DNA of 51,728 bases from Amycolatopsis anabasis (GCF_009765355.1 NZ_VTHK01000060.1:1-51728), one strand, 5' to 3'; positions 24,759 to 33,922 are shown, numbered from the stretch's first letter. The notes: generated by a model from the sequence alone, not told the origin. Numbers and translations are program-made.

Positions 24759-25958
24759 CTACTTCCCTCCGATCTCGGCGGCGCGGGCGCGCGCCCACTG
24801 TTCCGCGGCGAGTACGTCTTCCACGTCGCGAGGTGCCCGACGCCAGTCGCCGGCGTCCTGCACCACCTGGGCAACAGTGTCCACGATGGACGTGAAGCTG
24901 GTGTTCCCGGCCAGGAACGCGGCCACCAGTTCCTCGTTCGCGGCGTTGAAGACGGCCGGGAGGCAGCCGCCCTCCCGGCCCGCGTGCCGGGCCAGCTCCA
25001 CGGCCGGGAAAGCCGCGTTGTCCAGGGGTTCGAAGGTCCAGGCGGACGGCGATTCGAAGGCGCACGCGGCCGCGGCGCCGGGCACCCGAGCGGGCCAGTT
25101 CAGCGCCAGCGCGATCGGCAGGCGCATGTCCGGCGGGCTGGCCTGCGCCAGCGTCGAGCCGTCGACGAAGGTGACCATCGAATGCACGATCGACTGCGGG
25201 TGCACCACGACGTCGATCCGCTCGTAGGGGACGCCGAACAGCAGCTGGGCTTCGATCAGCTCGAGCCCCTTGTTGACCAGGGTGGCCGAGTTGATGGTGA
25301 CCACCGGTCCCATGTCCCAGGTCGGATGCGCCAGCGCGGCCGCGGCGGTGACGTCGGTCAACTCCGCGCGCTTGCGCCCGCGGAACGGCCCGCCGGACGC
25401 GGTGAGCACCAGTTTGGCGACCTCCTCGGCCCGGCCGCCGCGCAACGCCTGGGCCAGCGCCGAATGCTCGGAGTCGACCGGCACCAGCTGACCGGGCTTC
25501 GCCGCCTCGAGCACCAGCGGGCCCCCGGCGATCAGCGATTCCTTGTTGGCCAGCGCGAGCGTCGCCCCGGTGCCCAGCGCGCGCAGCGTGGGCGCCAGCC
25601 CCTGCGAACCGGTGATGCCGTTGAGCACGACGTCGACCGGCACCGCGTCGATGAGCTCGAGGATCGCGTCGGCTCCGGCGAAGATGCGGGGCAACCGGAA
25701 CTCACCCCGGGAGTAGCCGCGCTGCTGGGCCTCGGCGTACAGCGCGAGCTGCAGATCCTCCACCACGGTCGGCTTGATCACCGCCAGCGCGTCGACCTGG
25801 TGCGCGAGCGCCTGGGCGGCCAGCGCCGCGGGGTCCGATCCGCCCGCGGCGATCCCGGCGATGCGGAACAGGTCCGGATTGCGGGCCGCGACGTCGAGTG
25901 CCTGCGTGCCGATCGAGCCGGTGGAGCCCAGGACGAGCACGGTTCGTGGAGAGTTCAT
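24759..25958 (-). CDS. dxr: 1-deoxy-D-xylulose 5-phosphate reductoisomerase
   Basis: 399-residue MEP-pathway enzyme making 2-C-methyl-D-erythritol 4-phosphate from DXP with NADPH. VLVLGSTGSIGTQAL is the N-terminal NADPH loop. ALANKESLIAGG, VDSEHSALAQAL and LTASGGPFRG form the substrate and metal site. The ATG at 25958 is preferred because the NADPH loop begins a few residues later; a TTG at 25976 is also in frame. No clear Shine-Dalgarno is seen. It is followed within 3 nt by rip1. Confidence 0.96.
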   Translation of the reverse strand: MNSPRTVLVLGSTGSIGTQALDVAARNPDLFRIAGIAAGGSDPAALAAQALAHQVDALAVIKPTVVEDLQLALYAEAQQRGYSRGEFRLPRIFAGADAILELIDAVPVDVVLNGITGSQGLAPTLRALGTGATLALANKESLIAGGPLVLEAAKPGQLVPVDSEHSALAQALRGGRAEEVAKLVLTASGGPFRGRKRAELTDVTAAAALAHPTWDMGPVVTINSATLVNKGLELIEAQLLFGVPYERIDVVVHPQSIVHSMVTFVDGSTLAQASPPDMRLPIALALNWPARVPGAAAACAFESPSAWTFEPLDNAAFPAVELARHAGREGGCLPAVFNAANEELVAAFLAGNTSFTSIVDTVAQVVQDAGDWRRAPRDVEDVLAAEQWARARAAEIGGK

Positions 25959-26061
25959 TACGTCGATTATCGCCAACCCCCGGCGCGGGTCATCGGCGAG
26001 TCACCCGGGACCGTATGGGATCATCGCTTGGCAAGCAGGCACCGGGCCGTGAGGAGTGGTC

Positions 26062-26331
26062 GTGGCAGGCAAGGCGGTCGAGAAGCGCGGGCAGGCGGTC
26101 GTCACCAAGGTGGACCCCCGTGACGAGCCGTCGGCGGAGTGGGGCTGGCACGGCCGCTTCCCGAAGGCCACCCGGCTGATGGCGCTGTTCTCCGCGATCG
26201 TGATGTTCGCGATGCTGATCGGCAACCACCACGGCCGGACCGAGGACGTCTGGCTGATCGGCCTCGGCGTCGGCATCATCGTGCTGCTCCTGATCGACCT
26301 GCGCCGCCGGCGCACCGCCTGGCGCCGCTGA
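26062..26331 (+). CDS. DUF2631 small membrane protein
   Basis: 89-residue protein with two predicted TM helices (MALFSAIVMFAMLIG and WLIGLGVGIIVLLLI). A cytoplasmic N-terminus holds DPRDEPSAEWGWHG, the DUF2631 signature as I recall it. A basic C-terminus RRRRTAWRR follows. The GTG at 26062 has AGGAG 6 nt upstream; the GTG at 26056 lies too close. It is divergent from dxr. DUF2631 proteins are actinobacterial and uncharacterised. Confidence 0.88.
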   Translation: MAGKAVEKRGQAVVTKVDPRDEPSAEWGWHGRFPKATRLMALFSAIVMFAMLIGNHHGRTEDVWLIGLGVGIIVLLLIDLRRRRTAWRR

Positions 26332-26403
26332 AAACCGCCGAATAAGGTCACAACCCCATAACCGGGGCCGGATCCGCGCGCGTTCTCCGTACTGTCTCCG
26401 CAC

Positions 26404-27024
26404 GTGGACGCTTCGATGGTCGCGGTTGTCGGGCTTGTCCTGCTCGGGGTCGGGGTGCTCGGCGCCCTGCTGCCCAGCGTGCTGCTGCTCGTCCGCAAGC
26501 GCGCCTCCCGGGCGGCCGCGGGCGAACCCGGCCCGGTGCGCCCGAGGTCGGCGCGCGAACTGGCCGAGGAGGCGAAGGCCTCCGGCCCGCCCGATCTCAC
26601 CGCGACCCAGCTCGACTTCTATGTCCAGCACCACGAGAAGGCGCTCTCGGACAGCGCGCTCACGTTCCGGCTGGGGGTGCTGTCCGCATCACTCGGTTTC
26701 GTCGCGATCCTCGGCTCGGTGGCGATCTTCGTGTTCCGCGGTGGCGACTCGGCCTGGATCGGCACGGTCAGCGGCGCGGTGTGCGAGGCGGTCGGCCTGC
26801 TGTTCTTCGCCCAGGACCGCGAGGCGCGCAAGCAGGCCGACCGGATGTTCGCCATGCTCGACGCCCAGGTGGTGCGGACCTCGGCCACGAACACCGCGCG
26901 GGAAATCGCGGAAAGCCTGCCGGATGGCGAGAAGCAGAAATTGCTCGTCCAGATAGCGGTTGCTCTGGTCAAAGGATCTCCACCGGAGGCCGCGGGTGAC
27001 ATTTCACCGCGCGAGAACGACTAA
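26404..27024 (+). CDS. TRADD-N-associated two-TM domain protein
   Basis: 206-residue membrane protein. An N-terminal TM helix (about residues 5-28) is followed by a basic loop and a helix AEEAKASGPPDLTATQLDFY. A second hydrophobic pair, VLSASLGFVAILGSVAIFVF and WIGTVSGAVCEAVGLLFFA, comes next. The central block with HHEKALSDSALTFRLGVLSA and FFAQDREARKQADRMFAML resembles the two-TM domain described next to TRADD-N modules in bacterial conflict systems (motif-level recall). The start is a GTG with no Shine-Dalgarno, so the mRNA may be leaderless. It lies 44 nt upstream of the VWA gene in the same direction, and the two probably form an operon. Confidence 0.68.
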   Translation: MDASMVAVVGLVLLGVGVLGALLPSVLLLVRKRASRAAAGEPGPVRPRSARELAEEAKASGPPDLTATQLDFYVQHHEKALSDSALTFRLGVLSASLGFVAILGSVAIFVFRGGDSAWIGTVSGAVCEAVGLLFFAQDREARKQADRMFAMLDAQVVRTSATNTAREIAESLPDGEKQKLLVQIAVALVKGSPPEAAGDISPREND

Positions 27025-27068
27025 CCGGCGAGGATGAAACCCCGGACCGGCGGCAGTCGAGGTATTCC

Positions 27069-28886
27069 ATGACCCGGAAGAACAAGTACTGGCTCGGCGT
27101 GCTGTCGGTGATGGCGGCGGGCCTGCTCCTGCTCGTCTTCTCGGCCTTCGGCGCGAACGGCCCCGAACCGGCGCCGCCGAAACCGTGCGAGGGCCCGGCC
27201 ACCACGATCACGGTGCAGTCCTCGCCGGAGAAGTTCGACGTGATGACCAGCCTGGCCGCCGCTTATTCCGCCGCACACCGCCCGGCAGGCACTACCTGCG
27301 GTGCGGCCCGGATCGTCGCCTCGGTCGGCAGCACGGTGCCCGGTTTCGCCTGCGGCTGGGACGAAGCCCGGTTCGGGGCGCGGCCCGACGTGTGGAGCCC
27401 GGCGACCCGGACCTGGCTGGTCGTCGCGCAGAACCTGCACGAGACCCAGTGCGCGCAGAACCAAACCCTGCTCCCACCCGCCGCCGACCGGCAGGCTCCG
27501 TCGCTCGCGCAGACGCCGATGGTGATCGCCATGCCCCGGCCGATGGCCGAGGCGATGGGCTGGCCGAACGCCGACGTGGGCTGGAACGACGTGCTGCAGC
27601 TCGCGCAGTCCCCGGACGGCTGGAAGCTCAAGGGGCATCCCGAATGGGGCGCCTTCAAACTCGGCAAGACGAACCCGAACTACTCGACCACCGGCCTGCA
27701 CGCGACGATCGGCGCCTTCTTCGCGGCCACCGGATCGACCTCGGACCTCACCCAGGACGACCTGAACGACGAGCGGGTCGCCGACTTCATGCGCGAGGTC
27801 GAGCGTTCCGTGGTGCATTACGGCGAAACCACGCTGACCTTCCTGCGCAACCTGTACGACGCGGGCCGGGTCCCGGGAGCGAACGGCCTGGACTACATCA
27901 GCGCGGTGACCGTGGAAGAGAAGTCCGTCATCGACTACAACCGCGGTTATCCCGAAGGCAAGATCGAAGGGGCGGGAACCGGCGGGCCGCCCGCCGTGCC
28001 GCTCGCGGCCTTCTACCCGAAGGAAGGCACGGTCGTCTCGGAAAACCCCTACGTCGTGCTGAACGCGAGCTGGGTGGACGCGGCGAAACGGGACGTGGCC
28101 AACGACTTCCTCGCCTACCTGCTCGCCCCGGAACAGCAGGCCGCGTTCGCCGAAGCCGGTTTCCGTTCCCCGCACGGCACGCCCGGCCCTGCCCTGGCGG
28201 CGTCGGCGGGTGTGCTGCCGGACAAGGGATTGAACGTCCTCAACATGCCCGCCGGGGACGTCCTCGCGCGGATTCCCGAGGCATGGGGCCGGATCCGCAA
28301 GGCGGCCAACGTGCTGTTCGTCGTCGACGTCTCCGGTTCGATGCGGAACGCGGACAAGCTGCCCCTAGCGCAGCAGGCCGCGCGGAGCGAAGCGGCACTG
28401 GGCACGTTCCGCGCGGACGACCGCCTCGGGCTGTGGGAGTTCAGCGGCCCGCGCGGGGGCGACAGCAGGCCGTGGCGCGAACTGGTGCCGCTCGGCGAGT
28501 TCGCGACCACGCGGCAGCCGTATGCCGACCGGATCGGCGGGCTGACCGCCGACGGGCCCACCGCGTTGTTCAACACCGTGCAGGCCGCGAACGAGGCGAT
28601 GCGCAAGCACCTCGACCCCGGCCGGATCAACGCGATCGTCCTGCTCAGCGACGGCGAGGACGAATACGTGGGCGACAACATCGGACTCGACCGCCTGCTC
28701 GCCGATCTGACGTCCGGCGGCGCCGATCAGCAAATCCGGGTCTTCCCGATCGCCTACGGGGACGAGGCGAGACCGGCGGTCGACCAGCTGCGCCGGATCG
28801 CCGCGGCGACCCGGGCGAAGCTGTACCACTCCACCGATCCCCGGTCGATCTCGAAGGTCTTCTCCGACGTCCTGTCGAATTTCTGA
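27069..28886 (+). CDS. exported solute-binding and VWA domain protein
   Basis: 605-residue protein. An N-terminal TM/signal-anchor segment (about residues 8-28) directs it outside the cell. Residues about 45-365 form a periplasmic-binding-protein-like domain (ITVQSSPEKFDVMTSLAAAY, then LLAPEQQAAFAEAGFR). Residues about 410-605 form a von Willebrand A domain with a complete MIDAS: DVSGSM, DGPTALF and LSDGEDE. It therefore binds a divalent metal and probably a protein partner. The start has weak upstream purines. It is paired with the TRADD-N-associated protein gene. Fusions of this type are known in actinobacteria, but no function is established. Confidence 0.85.
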   Translation: MTRKNKYWLGVLSVMAAGLLLLVFSAFGANGPEPAPPKPCEGPATTITVQSSPEKFDVMTSLAAAYSAAHRPAGTTCGAARIVASVGSTVPGFACGWDEARFGARPDVWSPATRTWLVVAQNLHETQCAQNQTLLPPAADRQAPSLAQTPMVIAMPRPMAEAMGWPNADVGWNDVLQLAQSPDGWKLKGHPEWGAFKLGKTNPNYSTTGLHATIGAFFAATGSTSDLTQDDLNDERVADFMREVERSVVHYGETTLTFLRNLYDAGRVPGANGLDYISAVTVEEKSVIDYNRGYPEGKIEGAGTGGPPAVPLAAFYPKEGTVVSENPYVVLNASWVDAAKRDVANDFLAYLLAPEQQAAFAEAGFRSPHGTPGPALAASAGVLPDKGLNVLNMPAGDVLARIPEAWGRIRKAANVLFVVDVSGSMRNADKLPLAQQAARSEAALGTFRADDRLGLWEFSGPRGGDSRPWRELVPLGEFATTRQPYADRIGGLTADGPTALFNTVQAANEAMRKHLDPGRINAIVLLSDGEDEYVGDNIGLDRLLADLTSGGADQQIRVFPIAYGDEARPAVDQLRRIAAATRAKLYHSTDPRSISKVFSDVLSNF

Positions 28887-28937
28887 ACCCCGTCACCGGC
28901 GACTTCGACGTGGCCACCGGAAAGTTATCCGCTGAAA

Positions 28938-30686
28938 TCAGGACAACTCGCCGGCCACTCCGGCCAGTTCTTCACCGACCGTCTCGGGTTCCGCCGGTGC
29001 GGGTTTGTTCCGGCACAGCAGGGAAGCGATCGCGCCGATCACGCAGACCGCGATCGCGAACGAGAAGGCGATGGAAAGACCTTCTGCGAACGGACCGGAG
29101 ATCAGGTTCGGGAAGAAACTGCGCCCGGTGAGGAAGTTCGCCTGATCCGGCGGCAACTGGGTCAGCTGCGGGCCGAGCAGTTGCTGGATCGGGTTGTAGC
29201 CGAGGAACGCGGCGAACAGCACCGCCACCGCGGGCAGGTGGGCGAGCTGGTCGGCGGACGCGGCGGGCACGCCGTGCTCGGTGAGTCCCCGGCTCATCGC
29301 CCCGGGCAGATTGCTCGACAAACCCGCGATGATGAGGCTGAAGAAGAACCCGATCGACAGCACCATCGCCGCGTTCTGGAAAGTCGTCATCATCCCGGCG
29401 CCCGAACCGCGCGAATCGGCGGGCAGGCTGTTCATCACCTCGGCCCGGTTCGGCGAGGAGAACATCCCCATACCGATCCCGTTGAGCAGCAGGATCGCCG
29501 CGAAGGCCCAGTAGTCGAAGTCCACCGGCAGCGCGATCAGCAGGCCGAACGTCACCGCGGTGATCGCCATCCCGCCCGCCGCGAGCAGCCGGCTGCCGAT
29601 CCGGTCGGCGAGCACGCCGGACGTCGGGGCGGACACCAGGAACCCCACGGTCATCGGCAGCATGTAGATCCCCGCCCAGAGCGGGGTTTGCTCGAAGCTG
29701 TACCCGTGCTGCGGCAGCCAGATCCCCTGCAGCCAGATGATCAGGATGAACTGCAACCCGCCCCGGCCCAAGGAGGCCGCGAGATTGGCCAGATTCCCCC
29801 AGGAGAACGAGGAAATCCGGAACAGCCGCAGCTTGAACAGCGGGTTGGCGACCTTGCTCTCGATCACCAGGAACGCCAGCAGCACGGCCACTCCGCCGAT
29901 CAGGCAGGTCAGGACGAACGGGCTGCCCCAGCCGGTCGGCGCGTCCCGGTAGGGCTGGATGCCGTAGGTGATCCCGACCAGCACGGCGATCAGGCCGACC
30001 GCGAACGTGATGTTGCCCCACCAGTCCATCCGGGCCCGTTGCCGGACGCCGGTGTCGTGCAGTTTCAGGTACGCCCAGATGGTGCCGATCACCCCGAACG
30101 GCACGGAAACCAGGAAGATCAGGTTCCAGTTGACCGGGGCGAGCACCCCGCCGACGATCAGGCCGAGGAACGAACCGGCGATCGCGGCCACGCCGTTGAT
30201 GCCGAGCGCCAGGCCGCGCTGGTTGGCGGGAAACGCGTCGGTGAGGATCGCCGATGAGTTGGCCATCAGGAAGGCGCCGCCGATGCCCTGCACGATGCGC
30301 CAGCCGATCAGCCAGAGCGCGGCGGCGTCCCCGTCGAACCAGGTGATGGCGAGCAGCACCGAGGACACCGTGAACACGGCGAAGCCCATGTTGTACATCC
30401 GCGCCCGGCCGTACATGTCGCCGAGCCGCCCGAAACTGACCACGAGCACCGCGGTGACCACCAGGAAACCCATGATCATCCACAGCAGGTAGCTGGTGTT
30501 CGCGGGTTCCAGCGGGTTGATTCCGATGCCCTTGAAGATATCCGGCAGCGCGATCAGCACGATCGAGGAATTGATCGTCGCGATCAGCATCCCGAGCGTG
30601 GTGTTGGACAGCGCGATCCACTTGTACCGCGGCCCCAGCTCGTGTCCCGCCTTCCGTCTGCGATCCACCGCCACCCCGCTCGTCAT
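28938..30686 (-). CDS. DHA2-family (EmrB/QacA) MFS exporter
   Basis: 582-residue transporter with 14 predicted TM helices, the drug:H+ antiporter-2 family. KWIALSNTTLGMLIATINSS is helix 1. FGRLGDMYGRARMYNMGFAV is the loop 2-3 motif, and VQGIGGAFLMANSSAILTD is motif C-like in helix 4-5. The ATG at 30686 has GGGAGGT 5 nt upstream. A TTAGC-TAT-GCTAA palindrome sits 23 bp upstream and suggests repressor control. Substrate is unpredictable. Confidence 0.93.
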   Translation of the reverse strand: MTSGVAVDRRRKAGHELGPRYKWIALSNTTLGMLIATINSSIVLIALPDIFKGIGINPLEPANTSYLLWMIMGFLVVTAVLVVSFGRLGDMYGRARMYNMGFAVFTVSSVLLAITWFDGDAAALWLIGWRIVQGIGGAFLMANSSAILTDAFPANQRGLALGINGVAAIAGSFLGLIVGGVLAPVNWNLIFLVSVPFGVIGTIWAYLKLHDTGVRQRARMDWWGNITFAVGLIAVLVGITYGIQPYRDAPTGWGSPFVLTCLIGGVAVLLAFLVIESKVANPLFKLRLFRISSFSWGNLANLAASLGRGGLQFILIIWLQGIWLPQHGYSFEQTPLWAGIYMLPMTVGFLVSAPTSGVLADRIGSRLLAAGGMAITAVTFGLLIALPVDFDYWAFAAILLLNGIGMGMFSSPNRAEVMNSLPADSRGSGAGMMTTFQNAAMVLSIGFFFSLIIAGLSSNLPGAMSRGLTEHGVPAASADQLAHLPAVAVLFAAFLGYNPIQQLLGPQLTQLPPDQANFLTGRSFFPNLISGPFAEGLSIAFSFAIAVCVIGAIASLLCRNKPAPAEPETVGEELAGVAGELS

Positions 30687-30708
30687 CGGACCTCCCGTCG
30701 CGCGTCAA

Positions 30709-30721
30709 TTAGCTATGCTAA
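30709..30721. promoter_or_regulatory. candidate operator upstream of DHA2 exporter
   Basis: TTAGC-TAT-GCTAA is a 13-bp inverted repeat 23 bp upstream of the exporter start. This is the size and AT-rich type bound by MarR- or TetR-family repressors of efflux pumps. It is unusually AT-rich for this genome. No MarR gene is in the window, and the nearest TetR gene, 2.6 kb away, sits next to a different target. Confidence 0.45.
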
Positions 30722-30817
30722 GTAACTTGCTTGGGGGAAACAACCAATTCCCGGCGGCCCGCGCGAGAGACCGATCACAGAACGAAACCAGTGCTTTGTC
30801 AGTCCTTTGTGGACCCT

Positions 30818-31648
30818 TTATTCCCCGGCGCCACCGGCCCAGACCAGGGTGACCAGGCTCCGGCCGGACGAGCCCAGATCCGGCGGCACCGCGGGATCGC
30901 AGCCGAACTCGCGCAGCGCGCGGTCGACCTCGTCCGTCCGGCCCGCGGGCAGGCACAGCCGTCGCCGGGTGACCGCCACCAGTTCGGCGAAGGTGGCGTG
31001 TTCCGCCTCGGCGGGCCGTTGCCAGCGGATCACGCGCGGCCGGACGCCGAGTTCCCGCAGTGCCGCGACGCAGTCCTCGGCAGTGGGCCCCTCGGGGCGG
31101 CTGATGCCGTGGAACCGCCGCCACAGCGGGTTGAGCTCGGTCAGCGGATGCCGGGCGGCGATCTCGGCGACCACCCGGCGGCGGGCGTGGCCGGTGAGCG
31201 CGGCGACGAACGGACCGAGGTCGGCGACGTTGTAGAGCACGTTGCCGCAGGTGACCACATCCGCCGGTCCGGCCTCCGCCGCGAGGTCGGGCCACCTGCC
31301 CCGCAGCACGCGCGCGGGGACACCGAGCCGGGCCGCTCGTCCGGCGAACGCGTCCAGCAGCGGGCGATCGCCGTCCACCGCGGTCACCGATTCGACCCTG
31401 CCCGCCGCGGCCAGCGGCAGGCTGGTGGCACCCGCCGCGGCACCGACGTCCAGCACCGTCCCCGGTTCCCGGAGGGCGGCGAGACCTTCGGCGTAGGTCG
31501 CCCCGATCGGGCAGGCGAGCTGGGCGTCGGCGCGGCGGACGAACACCTCGCGCGGCAACACCCACGGCGACTCCGGCGCCCCGGCCAGCACCGGTTCCGG
31601 GATCGCCCACGCCGCCAGCGCATCCGACCACGCTCGTACCGCGTTCAC
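30818..31648 (-). CDS. class I SAM-dependent methyltransferase
   Basis: 276-residue Rossmann methyltransferase. Motif I VLDVGAAAGATSLPL is near residue 64. The acidic residue of motif II is in SVTAVDGDRPLLDA. Motif IV-like DVVTCGNVLYNVADLGPF follows. The start at the GTG at 31648 has no strong Shine-Dalgarno. It lies downstream of nothing on its own strand and 131 bp from the exporter start, so it is probably a separate unit. The substrate cannot be predicted. Confidence 0.83.
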   Translation of the reverse strand: MNAVRAWSDALAAWAIPEPVLAGAPESPWVLPREVFVRRADAQLACPIGATYAEGLAALREPGTVLDVGAAAGATSLPLAAAGRVESVTAVDGDRPLLDAFAGRAARLGVPARVLRGRWPDLAAEAGPADVVTCGNVLYNVADLGPFVAALTGHARRRVVAEIAARHPLTELNPLWRRFHGISRPEGPTAEDCVAALRELGVRPRVIRWQRPAEAEHATFAELVAVTRRRLCLPAGRTDEVDRALREFGCDPAVPPDLGSSGRSLVTLVWAGGAGE

Positions 31649-31728
31649 CAGACCAAACTAGACATCGAACCGGTCTCGCGGAAGCATCGGGCACGAGCAC
31701 CGAGTCCACCACCGAGAGCGAAGGCCGG

Positions 31729-32358
31729 GTGAGCGCCATGAACATGCGGCGCATGGCGCGGGAGGAACGGGCGGATTTCGCGGCGTTCCTCGAGACTCTG
31801 ACACCGGAACAATGGGACGCGCCGACGCTGTGCGCGGATTGGCGGGTGCGGGACGTCGTCGCGCACGTGATCAGCTACGACGAACTGGACACGCGCGGCC
31901 TGGTCGCGCGCTTCGCCAAGGGCCGGTTCCTGCCCGATCGGATCAACGCCGTCGGCGTGGCGGAGTACCGCACGCGCACCCCGGAAGAACTGGTGGCGCT
32001 GCTCAAGAAATACGCGGATCCGCGGGGACTGACCGCGGGGTTCGGCGGCATGATCGCGCTGGTGGACGGGCTCATCCACCAGCAGGACATCCGGCGCCCG
32101 CTCGGGCTGCCCCGCGAGGTCCCCGCGGAACGCCTGGTGCGCACGTTGCGATGCGCGTTGCTCGTCCCGCAGGTGCGGGGTTTCTGGCGTGCCCGCGGCC
32201 TGCGCCTGGTCGCCACCGACCTCGACTGGTCCGCCGGCTCCGGGCCGGAAGTGCGCGGCCCGGCCGAGGCGATCCTGATGGCCGTCGTCGGCCGGCGGGG
32301 TGTGGTCGAGGAGCTGTCCGGCCCGGGCCAGCACATTCTCGCGGGCCGTATCCGCTGA
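31729..32358 (+). CDS. maleylpyruvate isomerase-family mycothiol-dependent protein
   Basis: 209-residue DinB/MDMPI-fold protein. MARDERADFAAFLETLTPEQW-type N-terminal helix, then LCADWRVRDVVAHVISYDEL, is characteristic of the TIGR03083-like group. The zinc-ligand His is in VVAHV and a second candidate is in GLIHQQDIRR. These enzymes use mycothiol as a cofactor, which fits the mycothione reductase gene at 13.4 kb. The GTG at 31729 has GAAGG 5 nt upstream; the ATG at 31738 is an alternative. It ends 3 nt before the end of the convergent MpaB-type gene. Confidence 0.83.
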   Translation: MSAMNMRRMAREERADFAAFLETLTPEQWDAPTLCADWRVRDVVAHVISYDELDTRGLVARFAKGRFLPDRINAVGVAEYRTRTPEELVALLKKYADPRGLTAGFGGMIALVDGLIHQQDIRRPLGLPREVPAERLVRTLRCALLVPQVRGFWRARGLRLVATDLDWSAGSGPEVRGPAEAILMAVVGRRGVVEELSGPGQHILAGRIR

Positions 32359-32361
32359 CGT

Positions 32362-33201
32362 TCAAATGAGGGGGCGCCCGGTCCGGATCCTCCGGCGCAC
32401 GTCCCACAGGTAGAAGTTCAGCGGGAACCGCCGCAGCACGCGGGGCAGCCGCCGGACCACGGCCGCGATCGCGGACATGAGCCGGTCGAAACGGCGCTGC
32501 TGGCGCGGCGTCCACGGCAGCCGCATCTCCTCGCGGAACCGCGGCGGCAGGAACCCGGTGGTGACGAACCTGTTGAATGGTCCTAAAAGGACACTTACGA
32601 ACCGGGGCAGGAACCGGAACGTGGTGATCTTGTAGAGGTGGTCGCGGACGGTGTCGTCAATGGACACCTGTTCGAGCGCGTCGTTCCAGTAGTCGGCGAA
32701 GGCCGCCCGATCGGCGGGCCACATCTCGGGCCGCACCTGCAGCGTGGTCCCCAGCGTCGCGGAGGCGTGGTAGACCGCGTCCCGGGTGTCCGCATCGGCG
32801 GGCCCGGCGAAGAGCAGCCAGCAGTCCTCGACGCCCCGGTACAGGCAGGCCGCGACCCAGAGTTGCAGATCGCGGTCGAAGGCGTTGTACCGCACCGGAC
32901 TGTTCTCGTCGGAGCGCACCTGCGCGTGCGCGGTGTTGACCGCCCGGCGGTAGTGCCGCTTGTCCTCGTCGGTTCCCATCGTCGCGACCGCGAGGTAGGT
33001 CAGCGTGGTGCGCAGCCGTTTGAACGGCCGCCGGAACAGGTTGCCGCTGTCCACTTTGCTCTCGACGACGCCGTAGCCGACGCCGGGCCGGGCCAGTTGC
33101 ATGATCACGTTCGCCGGACCGGCCAGGAACGCACCGGCGCCGATCACCGCCTGGTCGAGGACGGCCTGATCCGGCGGAGCGTCGCCTGCCGTGGTGTCCA
33201 T
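32362..33201 (-). CDS. oxygenase MpaB family protein (DUF2236)
   Basis: 279-residue protein of the DUF2236/MpaB group, related to heme-b rubber oxygenase (Lcp). GAGAFLAGPANVIMQLARPG and GVVESKVDSGNLFRRPFKR are in the N-terminal third. TYLAVATMGTDEDKRHYRRA, HAQVRS and AFDRDLQLWVAACLY form the conserved helical core with the candidate heme-ligand His. The ATG at 33201 has GAAGGGA upstream. It is divergent from a TetR regulator with 84 bp between starts, a common repressor-target layout. The substrate is unknown. Confidence 0.86.
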   Translation of the reverse strand: MDTTAGDAPPDQAVLDQAVIGAGAFLAGPANVIMQLARPGVGYGVVESKVDSGNLFRRPFKRLRTTLTYLAVATMGTDEDKRHYRRAVNTAHAQVRSDENSPVRYNAFDRDLQLWVAACLYRGVEDCWLLFAGPADADTRDAVYHASATLGTTLQVRPEMWPADRAAFADYWNDALEQVSIDDTVRDHLYKITTFRFLPRFVSVLLGPFNRFVTTGFLPPRFREEMRLPWTPRQQRRFDRLMSAIAAVVRRLPRVLRRFPLNFYLWDVRRRIRTGRPLI

Positions 33202-33285
33202 GAACGCGGTCCCTTCGACTCGATCTGCACACAACCGTTAGCAGAAATGGAACGGGATGCGGAACGATCTGTCAAGATGGGCGCC

Positions 33286-33906
33286 ATGGAGACGAGCTCG
33301 CTGCGGGTGTACGGCGGTGTGACCGGCGACGATCGGCAGGCGGACCGCCGCGCCCAGTTCATCGAGGCCGGCCTGGACCTGCTCGGCGCCGGCGAAGGCG
33401 AGCCGAATCTGACCGTCCGCGGGGTCTGCAAGCACACCGGCCTGGCCGCGCGGTACTTCTACGAGAGCTTCCCCGACCGCGACGCGCTCGCCCTCGCCGT
33501 GTTCGACCACGTGGTCGAGGGCATCGCCACGACGACGCTGGCAGCCGTGCGCACGGCCGAACCGAGCGCCGACGCGAAGGTGCGAGCCGGACTGACCGCC
33601 CTGGTGCGCCGGATCGCCGAAGACCCGCGCCGGGGACGCCTGCTGTTCTCCCCGGCGCTCAACGTCCCGGCGCTGCTGCGGCGGCGAGCCGAATCCACCC
33701 GCATGTTCGTCCAGCTGCTCGGCCTGCAGGCGCAGGAGTTCTACGACATCCCCGACAGCGCGCGCCTCGCGCTGCTCGCCGAGTTCCTGGTCGGCGGGCT
33801 GGCGCAAACCCTCACCGCGTGGCTGGACGGCACGCTCCCCCTCGCCGAATCCGATGTCGTGGACCAGTGCACCCGGCTCTTCCTGACCGCCGGGGAACTG
33901 CGCTGA
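33286..33906 (+). CDS. TetR-family transcriptional regulator
   Basis: 206-residue regulator. The N-terminal helix-turn-helix is RAQFIEAGLDLLG and LTVRGVCKHTGLAARYFYESF (about residues 18-60), with the family's conserved YFYE-F turn. The C-terminal helical ligand-binding region includes VPALLRRRAESTRMFVQLLG. The ATG at 33286 is chosen; an ATG three codons upstream is possible. It is divergent from the MpaB-type oxygenase gene, its likely target. I saw no clear operator palindrome in between. Confidence 0.9.
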   Translation: METSSLRVYGGVTGDDRQADRRAQFIEAGLDLLGAGEGEPNLTVRGVCKHTGLAARYFYESFPDRDALALAVFDHVVEGIATTTLAAVRTAEPSADAKVRAGLTALVRRIAEDPRRGRLLFSPALNVPALLRRRAESTRMFVQLLGLQAQEFYDIPDSARLALLAEFLVGGLAQTLTAWLDGTLPLAESDVVDQCTRLFLTAGELR

Positions 33907-33922
33907 CCTACGCTCCGGGAAG

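Noticed and set aside
23529..26123. 864-codon plus-strand frame opposite rip1 and dxr
   Set aside because: Antisense shadow. The minus strand has both enzymes with full motifs.
26404..33906. accessory stretch as a biosynthetic gene cluster
   Set aside because: It has exporters, methyltransferases and an oxygenase-like gene, but no synthase, NRPS, PKS, terpene or RiPP core gene.
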